Part shown: piece after piece, positions 49,794 through 57,954 of the stretch
Layout of the letters: each line of letters opens with the position of its first letter
Numbering within the stretch: position 1 is the first letter of the stretch
Assembly (NCBI RefSeq): GCF_021129235.1
Contig: NZ_JAJOMA010000006.1
Span: 47,580 to 111,579, forward strand
Length of the DNA stretch: 64,000 nucleotides
Direction: 5' to 3'
Source of the DNA: Kineosporia mesophila
Lineage (GTDB): Bacteria; Actinomycetota; Actinomycetes; Actinomycetales; Kineosporiaceae
Notes under the pieces: model-generated
The model's input: only the letters and a program-made list of their open reading frames with translations
Told to the model about the DNA's origin: nothing
Database searches by the model: none
Position numbers and translations under genes: made by a program

Positions 49794-50672
49794 TCATGAC
49801 TCCTGGTCGGTCTCGGTGGCATCGGGAGAAGTCGGTGTGGGGGTCGCGGAACCCGCCACCCGGGCATGGCTGAGGCTGAGCGACCCCTGGTAGGCGGGAA
49901 AGCTCAGGTCGTGGGAGGTCTTCACATCCCACCCGAGCCGCAGCGAGGCCACGTACTGCAGGTAGATGCCGATCTGGGGAGACGCGTCGACGGCGGCGCG
50001 CAGCTTGCCGATGTCACCGATCGCGGTGATCTTGTAGGGCGGTGAGTAGACCCGCCCCTGAAGGATCAGCGTGTTGCCGACGCAGCGCACGGCACTGGTG
50101 GAGATCACCCGCTGATCCATGAGCATCATCGACTCGGCGCCGCCGGCCCACAGCGCGTTCACCACGGCCTGCACGTCTTGCTGGTGAACCACCAGGTCGT
50201 TGGGACCGGCCTGGGCGGGCACCGAGGAGTCGCGCGGTGCGTCGTCCAAAGTAATGGTCAGCCCGGGCCCGGTGACCGCCACCAACCCGGCCTCGGCCTC
50301 CACCCCGACCGAGCCCTTCTCCAGGTCGCGGATCGTGCGGTCGGTGACCGCAGCCGCCGCGGTGTCGGCCTTGACCTGCTCGTTCAGCGCGGCGACGCGC
50401 TGGCTCTGCTCCTGCACGCGCTCGTTCTCGTCTTCGAGCAGGTCGGCCAGGTCGGCCCGCTGCGAGCGCAGCTGGGTGCCGTGCGAGGTGTGAGCACTGG
50501 TGGTGAACAGCAGACCGGCCGTGACCAGCACGACGCCGACGCCGACCGTGCCGGTGCGGGTGTGCCGGGGAGCCCGGACGACCGGCGTGGCGGTGCCTCC
50601 GAGGGGGATGTGGGGGTTCGCGCGCGGACGTGCCTGGCCGTTCTCAACTGGATCGTCCGATGCGGGTGCCAC
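49794..50672 (-). CDS. DUF881-family membrane-anchored protein
   Basis: 292 residues: a cytosolic start, one membrane helix (TVGVGVVLVTAGLLFTTSA), a coiled coil (about 70-110), and the DUF881 domain (GLTITLDDAP..., DLVVHQQDVQAVVNALWAGGAESMMLMDQRV...). Part of the conserved neighbourhood of crgA and the division kinases; a role in division or wall biology is assumed. GTG start. Divergent from crgA. Confidence 0.88.
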   Translation of the reverse strand: MAPASDDPVENGQARPRANPHIPLGGTATPVVRAPRHTRTGTVGVGVVLVTAGLLFTTSAHTSHGTQLRSQRADLADLLEDENERVQEQSQRVAALNEQVKADTAAAAVTDRTIRDLEKGSVGVEAEAGLVAVTGPGLTITLDDAPRDSSVPAQAGPNDLVVHQQDVQAVVNALWAGGAESMMLMDQRVISTSAVRCVGNTLILQGRVYSPPYKITAIGDIGKLRAAVDASPQIGIYLQYVASLRLGWDVKTSHDLSFPAYQGSLSLSHARVAGSATPTPTSPDATETDQES

Positions 50673-50757
50673 AGCACTACGCTAGAGGAAGTGGCCGCAC
50701 GCCCGCCGGTGTGTGGCCGTCAGCTGAAGCCGTACCTGTCCCCGGAGGAGTCCGTCG

Positions 50758-51006
50758 ATGCCCGAGTCCAAGCAGAGGAACAAGGGTGGGTACGAAGCCC
50801 CCCGCGCTAAGACTGCGGTCCAGAAGCCCAATGGGCGGTTCTTCGCGCCCATCATGGTCGGCTTCCTGATCCTCGGTCTGGCCTGGATCGTGGCCTACTA
50901 CCTGACCACGGGTGACTACCCGGTACCCAACATCAACGACTGGAACCTGGTGATCGGCATCGGGATCGCGCTGTGCGGTTTTGGCATGCTCACCCGCTGG
51001 CGCTAG
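50758..51006 (+). CDS. crgA: Cell division protein CrgA
   Basis: 82 residues with two membrane helices (FFAPIMVGFLILGLAWIVAYY and NLVIGIGIALCGFGML) and the short basic start typical of CrgA. It coordinates septal wall synthesis with FtsZ, FtsQ and PBPs in actinobacteria. ATG 50758 is preceded by GGAGG. DnaA-box-like sequences start at its stop codon. Confidence 0.95.
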   Translation: MPESKQRNKGGYEAPRAKTAVQKPNGRFFAPIMVGFLILGLAWIVAYYLTTGDYPVPNINDWNLVIGIGIALCGFGMLTRWR

Positions 51007-51064
51007 TTCCACAGGAATTACACCGGTGGAACTTGTCCCCAGAGTTTTCCACAGCTGTGAATAA
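51005..51064. promoter_or_regulatory. Cluster of DnaA-box-like 9-mers after crgA
   Basis: TTGTCCCCA (51033-51041) and TTTTCCACA (51045-51053) each differ by one base from the high-GC box TTGTCCACA. TGTGAATAA (51056-51064) is a perfect TTATTCACA in reverse orientation. A weaker AGTTCCACA is at 51005. All lie within 60 bp, two facing each other across CAGCTG. This could bind DnaA away from or near the origin. Confidence 0.55.
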
Positions 51065-51178
51065 CTGAAGCGGCCGCCGCGTCCTGGTGTGAAAACCGGG
51101 ACACGGCGGACCGAATCGGGCTTGAAGCCCCCAGAAGTGCCTGATCCCAACCAATCAGGCCGGGCTACGCTCGGGCTC

Positions 51179-51796
51179 ATGGAGCCTTCCCAGACCTGGC
51201 CCGCGGTGGTTTTCGACATCGGCGGCGTTCTCACCACCTCTGAGGGTGGCGTGCCCGAGCTGTCGCGGGTGATCGGGGTGGAGCCGGAGCGCTTCGCCGG
51301 TCCTTACTGGGAGTACCGGACCGATTACGACCGTGGCACGCTGCCCACCGAGTACTGGCCTCTGGTCGCCGCCGAGCTCGGCCTGACGTGGTCGGACGAG
51401 GAGCTCGAGCGCATCGATCTGTTCGACGCCCGGCGCTGGTCGGATCTCGCACCTGGGCGCACCGAGTTACTCACAGCCCTGCAGACCGGTGGCGTGACGA
51501 CCGCGCTGCTCTCGAACGCGCCCTCGTCGATGGCGCGGGTGGTGAAGGCGTCCGGCTGGTCGGCCGGGTTCGACCACCGGATCTTTTCCTGCGACCTGGG
51601 CCTGATCAAGCCCGACGCGAAGATCTACCAGGCGGTGGAAGACACTCTCGGCCGACCGGGCGAGCAGCTGGTGTTCTTCGACGACCGGCCGCCGAACATC
51701 GAGGCGGCTCGGGAACGGGGCTGGCAGGCCCATCTGTGGACAGGCCCGGAAGCCTGTTGCGAGGTGCTCATCAGTCTGGGCCTGCCGACCCCTTAG
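51179..51796 (+). CDS. HAD-family hydrolase
   Basis: 205 residues. Motif I VVFDIGGVLTT has Asp but Gly in place of the usual second Asp (DxD becomes DIG), motif II SNAPSS, motif III GLIKPDAKIYQ and motif IV FFDDRPPN. This DIGGVL pattern marks the HAD-IA subgroup with varied phosphatase or dehalogenase activity. ATG 51179; RBS weak. Substrate unknown. Its last four bases overlap the convergent rhomboid gene. Confidence 0.85.
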   Translation: MEPSQTWPAVVFDIGGVLTTSEGGVPELSRVIGVEPERFAGPYWEYRTDYDRGTLPTEYWPLVAAELGLTWSDEELERIDLFDARRWSDLAPGRTELLTALQTGGVTTALLSNAPSSMARVVKASGWSAGFDHRIFSCDLGLIKPDAKIYQAVEDTLGRPGEQLVFFDDRPPNIEAARERGWQAHLWTGPEACCEVLISLGLPTP

Positions 51797-52668
51797 AGCA
51801 GCAGCCCTTCCGGAACCATGCTGATCTTGATCGCATAGGCCGCGGCGAGAACCACGACCACCGCGACCACGCCGCCGGCCTGCACGGCCGTGCGGTTGGC
51901 CCGCGGCGCGTACGCCAGCACGGCCGCCGTGACCACACCCGTCACCAGGCCGCCGAGGTGGGCCTGCCAGGCGATGTTGGGCAGGAGCAGCCCGATGACG
52001 AAGTTGATGCCGATCATCGCGACGATCTGCGTGGCGTCGCGGTTCAACCGCCGCTGCACCACGAAGAACGCGCCGAACAGGCCGAACACCGCACCCGAGG
52101 CACCCACCGTGGTGGTCACCCAGGAACCGGTGACGTTCGGGGTGGCGAGCACCAGTGAGGCGATGGAGCCGCCCAGGGCGCTGACCAGGTAGAGCGCCGC
52201 GAACCGGACCCGGCCGAACATCTGCTCCAGGTACGGCCCGGTGATCCACAGGGCGTACATGTTGAAGAGGATGTGCAGCGGGCTGGTGGAGTGCAGGAAC
52301 GCCGCGGTGATGAGCCGCCAGGGCTCGGACTCCGACAGCGGGGGGAAGAACGCGAAGTCGCTGGTGATCTGTGAGTTCGACAGCTGCAACAGCCAGGCGA
52401 CGACGCACAGGCCGATGATCGTCATTGTCACCAGGGGCCGGCCACCGGGGGTCAGCGTCGCCCCGAACGGCGTGCGGGCCGTGCGCAGGCCCTTGTTCTG
52501 GTTACGCACGCAGTCCACGCACTGCACACCGACGGCCGCCGGACGCTGGCACTCCGGGCAGACCGGCCGCTCGCAACGCTGGCACCGGACGTAGGACACG
52601 CGGTCCGGGTGGCGCGGACAGACCGGTTCCCCGGCCGCCGCACCACCCGTGGAGGGCTGAGTGGTCAC
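51793..52668 (-). CDS. Rhomboid-family intramembrane protease with N-terminal zinc-finger-like domain
   Basis: 291 residues. The N-terminus has paired cysteines (VCPRHP, RCQRCERPVCPEC, QCVDC) like a B-box/zinc ribbon, followed by six to seven helices with the rhomboid HILFNMYALW, catalytic Ser in GASGAVFG and His in WQAHLGGLV. It cleaves membrane protein substrates. GTG start overlaps the cyclophilin stop, so the two are coupled. Confidence 0.92.
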   Translation of the reverse strand: MTTQPSTGGAAAGEPVCPRHPDRVSYVRCQRCERPVCPECQRPAAVGVQCVDCVRNQNKGLRTARTPFGATLTPGGRPLVTMTIIGLCVVAWLLQLSNSQITSDFAFFPPLSESEPWRLITAAFLHSTSPLHILFNMYALWITGPYLEQMFGRVRFAALYLVSALGGSIASLVLATPNVTGSWVTTTVGASGAVFGLFGAFFVVQRRLNRDATQIVAMIGINFVIGLLLPNIAWQAHLGGLVTGVVTAAVLAYAPRANRTAVQAGGVVAVVVVLAAAYAIKISMVPEGLLL

Positions 52669-53195
52669 CCGCGTGTGATGGTGACCCGCTCGATCACGAC
52701 GTCCTTCTCGGGACGGTCACGACGATCGACCGGGGTGTTGGAGATGCTGTCCACGACATCACGGCTGGCCTGGTCAGCGACCTGGCCGAAGATCGTGTGC
52801 TTGCCCTGGAGGTGGGTCGGGGTGCTCGTGGTGACGAAGAACTGCGAGCCGTTGGTGCCCCGGCCGCCGCGGACGCCGGCGTTCGCCATGGCCAGCAGGT
52901 AGGGCTGGGTGAACGTGAGCTCCGGGTGGATCTCGTCGTCGAAGTTGTAGCCCGGGCCACCGGTGCCGGTGCCGGTCGGGTCTCCACCCTGGATCATGAA
53001 CCCCGCGATGACGCGGTGGAAGATGATGCCGTCGTAGAAGTTCTTGCCGTTGTTCGGCCCTTCCTGGGTGCCCTCCGCCAGCTCGACGAAGTTACGCACC
53101 GTCTTGGGGGCGTGGTTCGGGAAGAGCTGAATGCGGATCATGCCGTGGTTCGTGAGCATGTCGGCGTACAGGTTTGACGGAAGCTGCTCGGTCAA
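52665..53195 (-). CDS. ppiA: Cyclophilin-type peptidyl-prolyl isomerase
   Basis: 176 residues, the usual size of cytosolic actinobacterial PpiA: FPNHAPKTVRNFVELAEG, FHRVIAGFMIQGGDPTGTG, MANAGVRGGRGTNGSQFFVTT, and HTIFGQV. It speeds proline isomerisation in folding. TTG 53195 gives the family length and has GGGG upstream; the long frame to 53744 would overlap the divergent gene. Cyclophilin genes lie at this place in other actinobacterial near-origin regions. Confidence 0.93.
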   Translation of the reverse strand: MTEQLPSNLYADMLTNHGMIRIQLFPNHAPKTVRNFVELAEGTQEGPNNGKNFYDGIIFHRVIAGFMIQGGDPTGTGTGGPGYNFDDEIHPELTFTQPYLLAMANAGVRGGRGTNGSQFFVTTSTPTHLQGKHTIFGQVADQASRDVVDSISNTPVDRRDRPEKDVVIERVTITRG

Positions 53196-53506
53196 CGGGT
53201 GATTCCCCTTCAGGATGTGCGGATGTCGCTCGATGCTGACGAAGTCTGTCACGGACCGGCGGGCGCCACCGGTTCCGTTCGCCCTGCGCGGACACACCAG
53301 CACTCGCCACGTCTTTCCCAACGGCCGAAGGCGCTGGATCGATCCCTGGGATGGCACCTCGACTTGGTACTCCACGGTAAAGATCACATAGTGGATCTGA
53401 AGATGGAGCTCGGGTGGCATATTGCTCAGATCGCGGAACGATGGGGGCCGACGCGGCGCACCCAGTGCCTCGGCGAGTGGGCCGCATGAACAGGGAGGAC
53501 GATGCC
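53196..53506. other. Divergent intergenic region, no gene seen
   Basis: 311 bp between the cyclophilin and DUF5324-like genes. It must carry both promoters. Frames reading through it have no RBS or recognisable product, and no convincing promoter boxes are visible. Confidence 0.5.
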
Positions 53507-54199
53507 GTGAGTTCGCGAAGGAAGAGGGCCAACGCCAAGAGCGAGGCCCAGGCACAGCTGCGATCAGCACTGGACAGCGCTGCTGCCAACGCCCGCACCG
53601 GCGGGGCCATCGTCGCCGAGCGGGTGACTCCCGCCGCGATCGCGACGAAGGACCGGGTAGCGGTCGTAACGAAGGACCACGTGGTTCCGGCGGTGCGCAA
53701 TGCCGCTGACCACGCCGGTCCGGCGCTGGAGAAGGGCTACGCACAGGCCCGGGAGAAGGCCGCCCCGGTCGTTGCCCACGGGCGCGACAAGTTCGTCGAC
53801 GACCTGCTGCCGAAGCTGGCCGAGGCCGTTGCCGCAGCGTCGGCCGCCGCGATCGCCGCGCGTGACAACGCCGTGGAGACCGCGCAGGACCGCGCCACCT
53901 ACGCGGTGGAGCAGCTGCCGAGGAACAAGAAGGCGCTGAAGAAGGCCCGTCGCCGTCAGCGTCGCCGCCGTTTCCTGCTCTTCTCGGTGATCGCGGCCGC
54001 CGCCGGTGGCGCAGCCGTGGCCTGGAAGAAGAGCAACGAGAACAAAGATCCGTGGACGCCCGATCCGGGTGTCGCCACGGTCAACGGCGCCGCCAACGGC
54101 ACTCCGCTCACCACCACCCCGGTGGTGCCGCCGGAAGAGCCCGATTCAGACAAGATCATCGGCGACCCGATCGTGGGAGACCCGCGCTCCGACCGCTGA
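53507..54199 (+). CDS. DUF5324-like membrane-anchored helical protein
   Basis: 230 residues: a long Ala-rich helical region (about 10-135) with repeated A-ER/TKDRV-type units, a very basic patch (KKARRRQRRRR), one membrane helix (FLLFSVIAAAAGGAAVAW), and a Pro/Thr/Asp tail. It resembles the actinobacterial DUF5324 proteins of unknown role. GTG 53507 has GGGAGG seven bases upstream and is preferred to ATG 53486. A strong terminator follows. Confidence 0.8.
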   Translation: MSSRRKRANAKSEAQAQLRSALDSAAANARTGGAIVAERVTPAAIATKDRVAVVTKDHVVPAVRNAADHAGPALEKGYAQAREKAAPVVAHGRDKFVDDLLPKLAEAVAAASAAAIAARDNAVETAQDRATYAVEQLPRNKKALKKARRRQRRRRFLLFSVIAAAAGGAAVAWKKSNENKDPWTPDPGVATVNGAANGTPLTTTPVVPPEEPDSDKIIGDPIVGDPRSDR

Positions 54200-54211
54200 G
54201 AAGCCTGAATT

Positions 54212-54253
54212 ACGGACGTCCTGGTCACCTATCGAGGCGACCAGGACGTCCGT
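54212..54253 (+). terminator. 15-bp hairpin terminator
   Basis: ACGGACGTCCTGGTC (54212-54226) and its exact complement (54239-54253) with a 12-nt loop, followed by GTTTGCTTT. It ends the DUF5324-like gene and lies before a convergent gene. Confidence 0.85.
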
Positions 54254-54317
54254 CGTTTGCTTTGGGGACGCACGCCGGCGTGGCTCCCGGTCCCGGCAAT
54301 CCCAACCAAACCTTCGC

Positions 54318-54341
54318 CGTGATCATGCGAACTTTCCCCGC
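54318..54341 (+). repeat. Half copy of the dispersed repeat overlapping a stop codon
   Basis: CGTGATCATGCGAACTTTCCCCGC matches the outer arm of the palindromic elements. The TCA at 54323-54325 is the stop codon of the BTAD gene on the minus strand, so the repeat encodes its last residues (GKFA). Confidence 0.7.
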
Positions 54342-56359
54342 CGATCAAGCGGACCCCCACCCAGCACCCTGGCCAGCAATTGCTCGGCCCGGGCGAAATG
54401 CTTCTCAGCCCGGTCGATCGCACCCAGCCCCAGCGCCAGCCGCCCGAGATACGTCGCGACCGGCCCCAGGTAGACCATCCCGCTACCCGCGCCCGCCAGT
54501 TCGTCCTGCGCCGGAAGTAACTGTGCATAGGCTCTTCTCATGGTCGGCTCGTCCCCGTCCCGCAGGGCGACGACGGCCTGCAGACAGGTACGGGCCTCGA
54601 GGAGCAGGTCCCGAGGAGACGAGGCCGGGGCCGGACCGTCGCCCAGCAGCGCCCCGACCCAGGGTTGATAAGGTCCGAAATCCTCAGCCTGAAAGCCTTT
54701 TCCTTCCCCACCGTGCACCCGGTCGAGACACAACAGGGCCAGAGGCACGATCCCGCTCTCCAGACCGGGCATGCCGGAGCCGGGCAGAGTCGCCGCCGCT
54801 GTGAGATAGGCCTCGCGGGCGTCCTCGGCCGAGCCGGTAACGGCTGTACGAAGCGCCGTGAACCAGGTCGTGAACACCCCGACCAACGGGATCCCGTACT
54901 GCTCGGCCAGGACATCCGCCGAGAGCGCGTGACGCTCGGCAGCCCTCAGATCGGCCAGCGCCGCGTACGACTGGATGAGGATGAGGTGGCCCAGGACCTC
55001 CACCGTCGGAAGACCGGCAGGCTGAGCTGCGGCGATCTCCAGAAGCTCGTGCCCGATCAGCGCCCGCTCAGGAGCCAGCCCGGCCCGGGCGAAGGTCTGC
55101 ATGAACCGGCCGTTGAGCGCGAGCGCCAGCAGGTTCGGGTCGTCGAGGTCGCGGGCCAGACGCTCGGCCTCGTGCGCGGCCTCCATCCCGCGCGGCCCGG
55201 AGTCCGCCCTCCGTTCCAGGGCGATGGTCACCAGCAGACGGGCACGCTCGTGGAGGTGTTCCTCGTCCTCTGCTTGGAGCCCTGCCAACGCGCGCTCAGC
55301 CGACTCGACCAGAAAACCCGACAACTCCTCATCATCGTTGGCGGTCCAGATCGCAGGAACGTCAAAAGCGCCCACCACCTGCGCGAACAGCAGCGGATCG
55401 GCAAGCTCGGCGGCGGCCCGCACCGCCTCACCCCGGTACTGCCGGGCCTGCGCGAGCTCCCCGGTGACCGCGAGCGCCCGCACCAGCCCCATCAGCGCCT
55501 CGAGCCGCTGGCGGCGGCCGTCCGGGCCGGTCGAGGTCGGGTCCTGCCCCCGGATCGCCGCCCGCCACAGACTGCTCCCGGAAACTTCTCTCGCTACGGG
55601 CTTTTCCAGATGCCCGGCGTGAGCGAGAACATCCGACTCCAGTTGCCGCAGGGCGTCACCGGGTTCCACCCCGAGTTGCTCGACCAGCGTCTGCCGGGCC
55701 CGGCGCAGCGCCGCCAGCGCATCTCCCTGACGCCCGGTCCGGTACAGCGCGAGTGCCAAGAGCTGCCATCCGTCTTCCCGTAACGGGTAGCGCTCGACGT
55801 GCGCCTCAAGGTCGGGAACGAGGGCGGCGGCCCGGCCCAGTTCCAGCGCGGCCCCGGCCCGGCATTCCACGGCCAGTGACCGCAACTCGTCCAGACGGTG
55901 GGCCTCGGCCCGGGCCCAGGACTGGTCGCCGAACTCCGCATAAGCCGGTCCACGCCACCTGTTCAGAGCACGTTCCAGCTGGTCATGAGCCTGAAGCGGC
56001 TGCCCGGCGGCGAGCTGGCGTTGCCCCTGTTCCAGACCCTGGGCGAAGTCCCAGGCATCGACAGCGGGAGCCCGCAAGGCATATCCGGGCGCCTGGGTGA
56101 CGAGCAGTGACGACGCCGCACGCGGCGGGCGGTCAGGTTCCAGCGCCTTGCGCAGCGCCCCGACGAAGGTCTGCACCGAGCCCAGCGCCCCGTCGGGCGG
56201 GTCGTCCCAGAGATCGTCGATCAGCCACTGCACCGGCACCACCCGAGGCGCCGCGATCAGCAGCCGCGCCAGCACCGCCCGATGCCGGGGCCCACCGACC
56301 CTGACCTCGCGCCCGTGGTCCATGACCTCGAGCGGCCCCAGCACCCCGAATCGCAACAC
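54323..56359 (-). CDS. BTAD-domain (SARP-like) regulator with TPR region
   Basis: 678 residues: a winged helix (LRFGVLGPLEVMDHG), a BTAD domain (about 95-240, ending QTLVEQLGVEPGDALRQLE), then a long helical repeat region. Unlike the 1081-residue regulator at 23254 it has no ATPase domain. A transcription activator of unknown target. It is divergent from the alpha/beta hydrolase, which may be a target. The end of the frame is formed by a dispersed repeat, so the original C-terminus may have been altered. Confidence 0.85.
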   Translation of the reverse strand: MLRFGVLGPLEVMDHGREVRVGGPRHRAVLARLLIAAPRVVPVQWLIDDLWDDPPDGALGSVQTFVGALRKALEPDRPPRAASSLLVTQAPGYALRAPAVDAWDFAQGLEQGQRQLAAGQPLQAHDQLERALNRWRGPAYAEFGDQSWARAEAHRLDELRSLAVECRAGAALELGRAAALVPDLEAHVERYPLREDGWQLLALALYRTGRQGDALAALRRARQTLVEQLGVEPGDALRQLESDVLAHAGHLEKPVAREVSGSSLWRAAIRGQDPTSTGPDGRRQRLEALMGLVRALAVTGELAQARQYRGEAVRAAAELADPLLFAQVVGAFDVPAIWTANDDEELSGFLVESAERALAGLQAEDEEHLHERARLLVTIALERRADSGPRGMEAAHEAERLARDLDDPNLLALALNGRFMQTFARAGLAPERALIGHELLEIAAAQPAGLPTVEVLGHLILIQSYAALADLRAAERHALSADVLAEQYGIPLVGVFTTWFTALRTAVTGSAEDAREAYLTAAATLPGSGMPGLESGIVPLALLCLDRVHGGEGKGFQAEDFGPYQPWVGALLGDGPAPASSPRDLLLEARTCLQAVVALRDGDEPTMRRAYAQLLPAQDELAGAGSGMVYLGPVATYLGRLALGLGAIDRAEKHFARAEQLLARVLGGGPLDRRGKFA

Positions 56360-56379
56360 CCCCCGACTCTAGGTTTCAC

Positions 56380-56441
56380 CCGGGGAAGGTTTGCATGATC
56401 ACGACCAATCTCCTGTTCGTGATCATGCAAACTTGCCCCGG
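56380..56441. repeat. Dispersed repeat in reversed arm order
   Basis: 56380-56403 (CCGGGGAAGG...GATCACG) and 56418-56441 (CGTGATC...GCCCCGG) are inverted copies at 22 of 24 positions with a 14-nt spacer. The arms are in the opposite order to copies A and B, and the GTTCTAGAAC core is missing. It lies in the divergent promoter region of the BTAD and hydrolase genes. Confidence 0.8.
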
Positions 56442-56493
56442 CACTTCGCCGCTACTGATTGGTTGCTGATTCGCCCCACCCACCCTGATCCGC

Positions 56494-57354
56494 ATGACAG
56501 AGATTCCTGGTTTCGACTACCACCGGATCGAGGGTGCCGAAGGAGTGCACCTGAACGTGGCCGTAGGCGGTGACGGCCCCGCCGCCGTCCTGCTGCACGG
56601 CTTCCCGCAGACTCACCTCTGCTGGCGCGACGTCGCCGTCGAACTGGCCCAGGAGCACACCGTCATCGTCCCTGACCTGCGCGGATACGGGGACAGCGAC
56701 AAGCCGGACGACACCGGCGAGACCTACTCCAAGCGCGTCATGGCCGCGGACGTGGTGGCCGTGGCGAAGAACCTGGGCTTCGACCGATTCGCGCTGGCCG
56801 GGCACGACCGGGGCGCGCTGGTCGCGATCCGGGCGGCGCTCGACCACCCGCAGACCGTGACCCACCTGGCCTCGCTCGACGTCTTCACCACGCTGGACAT
56901 GTGGGACGTGATGGCCGGACGCGCCGCCGCCGTGGGCTTCCACCTCTACCTGATGGCCCAGCCGCCCGGTCTGCCCGAACTCATGATCAACACCGTCCCG
57001 GACGAATTCTTCGGCCACTTCCTCGACATCTGGGCCAACGGCCCGCTGGAGCACCGCGAGATCTACCTGGAGAAGTCGCGCGCCGCCGTGACCTCGATCG
57101 TCGCCGACTACCGGGCGTCCGCCGGCATCGACGTCGATCACGACCAGGCCGACCGCGACGCCGGGAACCACCTGCGCATGCCGGTCACCGTGCTGCAGCA
57201 GGACTGGGGCCAGGCCATGACCGGTCAGGCCGTTGAACGCTGGCAGGCCTGGGCCCCCGACCTCGAGCACCGCACGGTCAACTGCGGGCACTTCATGGCC
57301 GAGGAAGACCCGACCACGATCACCCAGGCTCTGAAAGACCTCCTGAAGCGCTAG
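56494..57354 (+). CDS. Alpha/beta hydrolase (haloacetate dehalogenase / epoxide hydrolase-like)
   Basis: 286 residues. Oxyanion loop HGFPQTHLCWRDV, nucleophile elbow GHDRGALVAI with Asp as nucleophile, a cap domain with WANGPL and YRASAGIDVDHD, and the catalytic His in NCGHFMAEEDP. An Asp nucleophile with this loop fits fluoroacetate dehalogenases and epoxide hydrolases rather than esterases. Substrate not readable. Start ATG 56494. Confidence 0.88.
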   Translation: MTEIPGFDYHRIEGAEGVHLNVAVGGDGPAAVLLHGFPQTHLCWRDVAVELAQEHTVIVPDLRGYGDSDKPDDTGETYSKRVMAADVVAVAKNLGFDRFALAGHDRGALVAIRAALDHPQTVTHLASLDVFTTLDMWDVMAGRAAAVGFHLYLMAQPPGLPELMINTVPDEFFGHFLDIWANGPLEHREIYLEKSRAAVTSIVADYRASAGIDVDHDQADRDAGNHLRMPVTVLQQDWGQAMTGQAVERWQAWAPDLEHRTVNCGHFMAEEDPTTITQALKDLLKR

Positions 57355-57370
57355 CCACCACCAAATTCCC

Positions 57371-57453
57371 CGTGATCATGCAAAACCTCCCCGGCGTTCT
57401 AGAACTCTACGGCTCACAGTTCTAGAACGCTGGGGAGGTTTTGCATGATCACG
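57371..57453. repeat. Large palindromic element, copy B (36-bp arms, one mismatch)
   Basis: Left arm 57371-57406 and right arm 57418-57453 match at 35 of 36 positions around an 11-nt loop, the same geometry as copy A 52 kb away. It lies 16 bp after the hydrolase stop and 21 bp before the convergent gene's stop, where it could terminate both. Confidence 0.95.
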
Positions 57454-57474
57454 AACAAAGAAAGGGGGAGGTCG

Positions 57475-57930
57475 TCAGACGGCTAGGTCGCTGGAACCGC
57501 CCAGGTTCCCGATCATCCGCCGCAATGTGTTGATGGTGGTGACGTAGTCCTCCGTGCTGACCCCGTCGCAGGTCTCGGCGTGGGCGCCGGCGTTGCGTTC
57601 GCGGGCGCGCGCCAGGCCCTCCTCGCCGGTTGCCGTCAACACGAAACCGGGCTCCTCGAGCAGCCATCCGCGCTCGATCAGGTCGTCGAACACGTCTTCC
57701 AGCTCGACGCCCAGATCGTCGTAGGGCTGGAGCTTGTCGGCGAGCTCGGCGCGGGTCCAGGTGCCCGGGGAGCCCGCGACGTGGTTCAGCGTCCACCAGT
57801 GCGGCTGGGTGAGCTGCTCGGAGGCCAGCTCGGCGCGCAGGCGCCCGACGACCGCCCGGTAGGCGGCCCCGCTCCAGTAGCCGATGGGCTGGGCCGCCAC
57901 CTGATCGTCCGGGTACTCGTTCATCGTCAT
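57475..57930 (-). CDS. MarR-like winged-helix protein
   Basis: 151 residues. The pattern HWWTLNHVAGSPGTWTRAELADKLQPYDD, then LIERGWLLEEPGFVLTATGEEGLARARE reads like a winged-helix regulator: a recognition helix, a wing and a C-terminal dimer helix. ATG 57930 or 57924; no strong RBS. It is oriented away from ctaA (57955 end) on the same strand, 24 bp downstream of it, so the two may be co-transcribed. Confidence 0.75.
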   Translation of the reverse strand: MTMNEYPDDQVAAQPIGYWSGAAYRAVVGRLRAELASEQLTQPHWWTLNHVAGSPGTWTRAELADKLQPYDDLGVELEDVFDDLIERGWLLEEPGFVLTATGEEGLARARERNAGAHAETCDGVSTEDYVTTINTLRRMIGNLGGSSDLAV

Positions 57931-57954
57931 GGCGGCCACCGTACGAAGTCGAGG

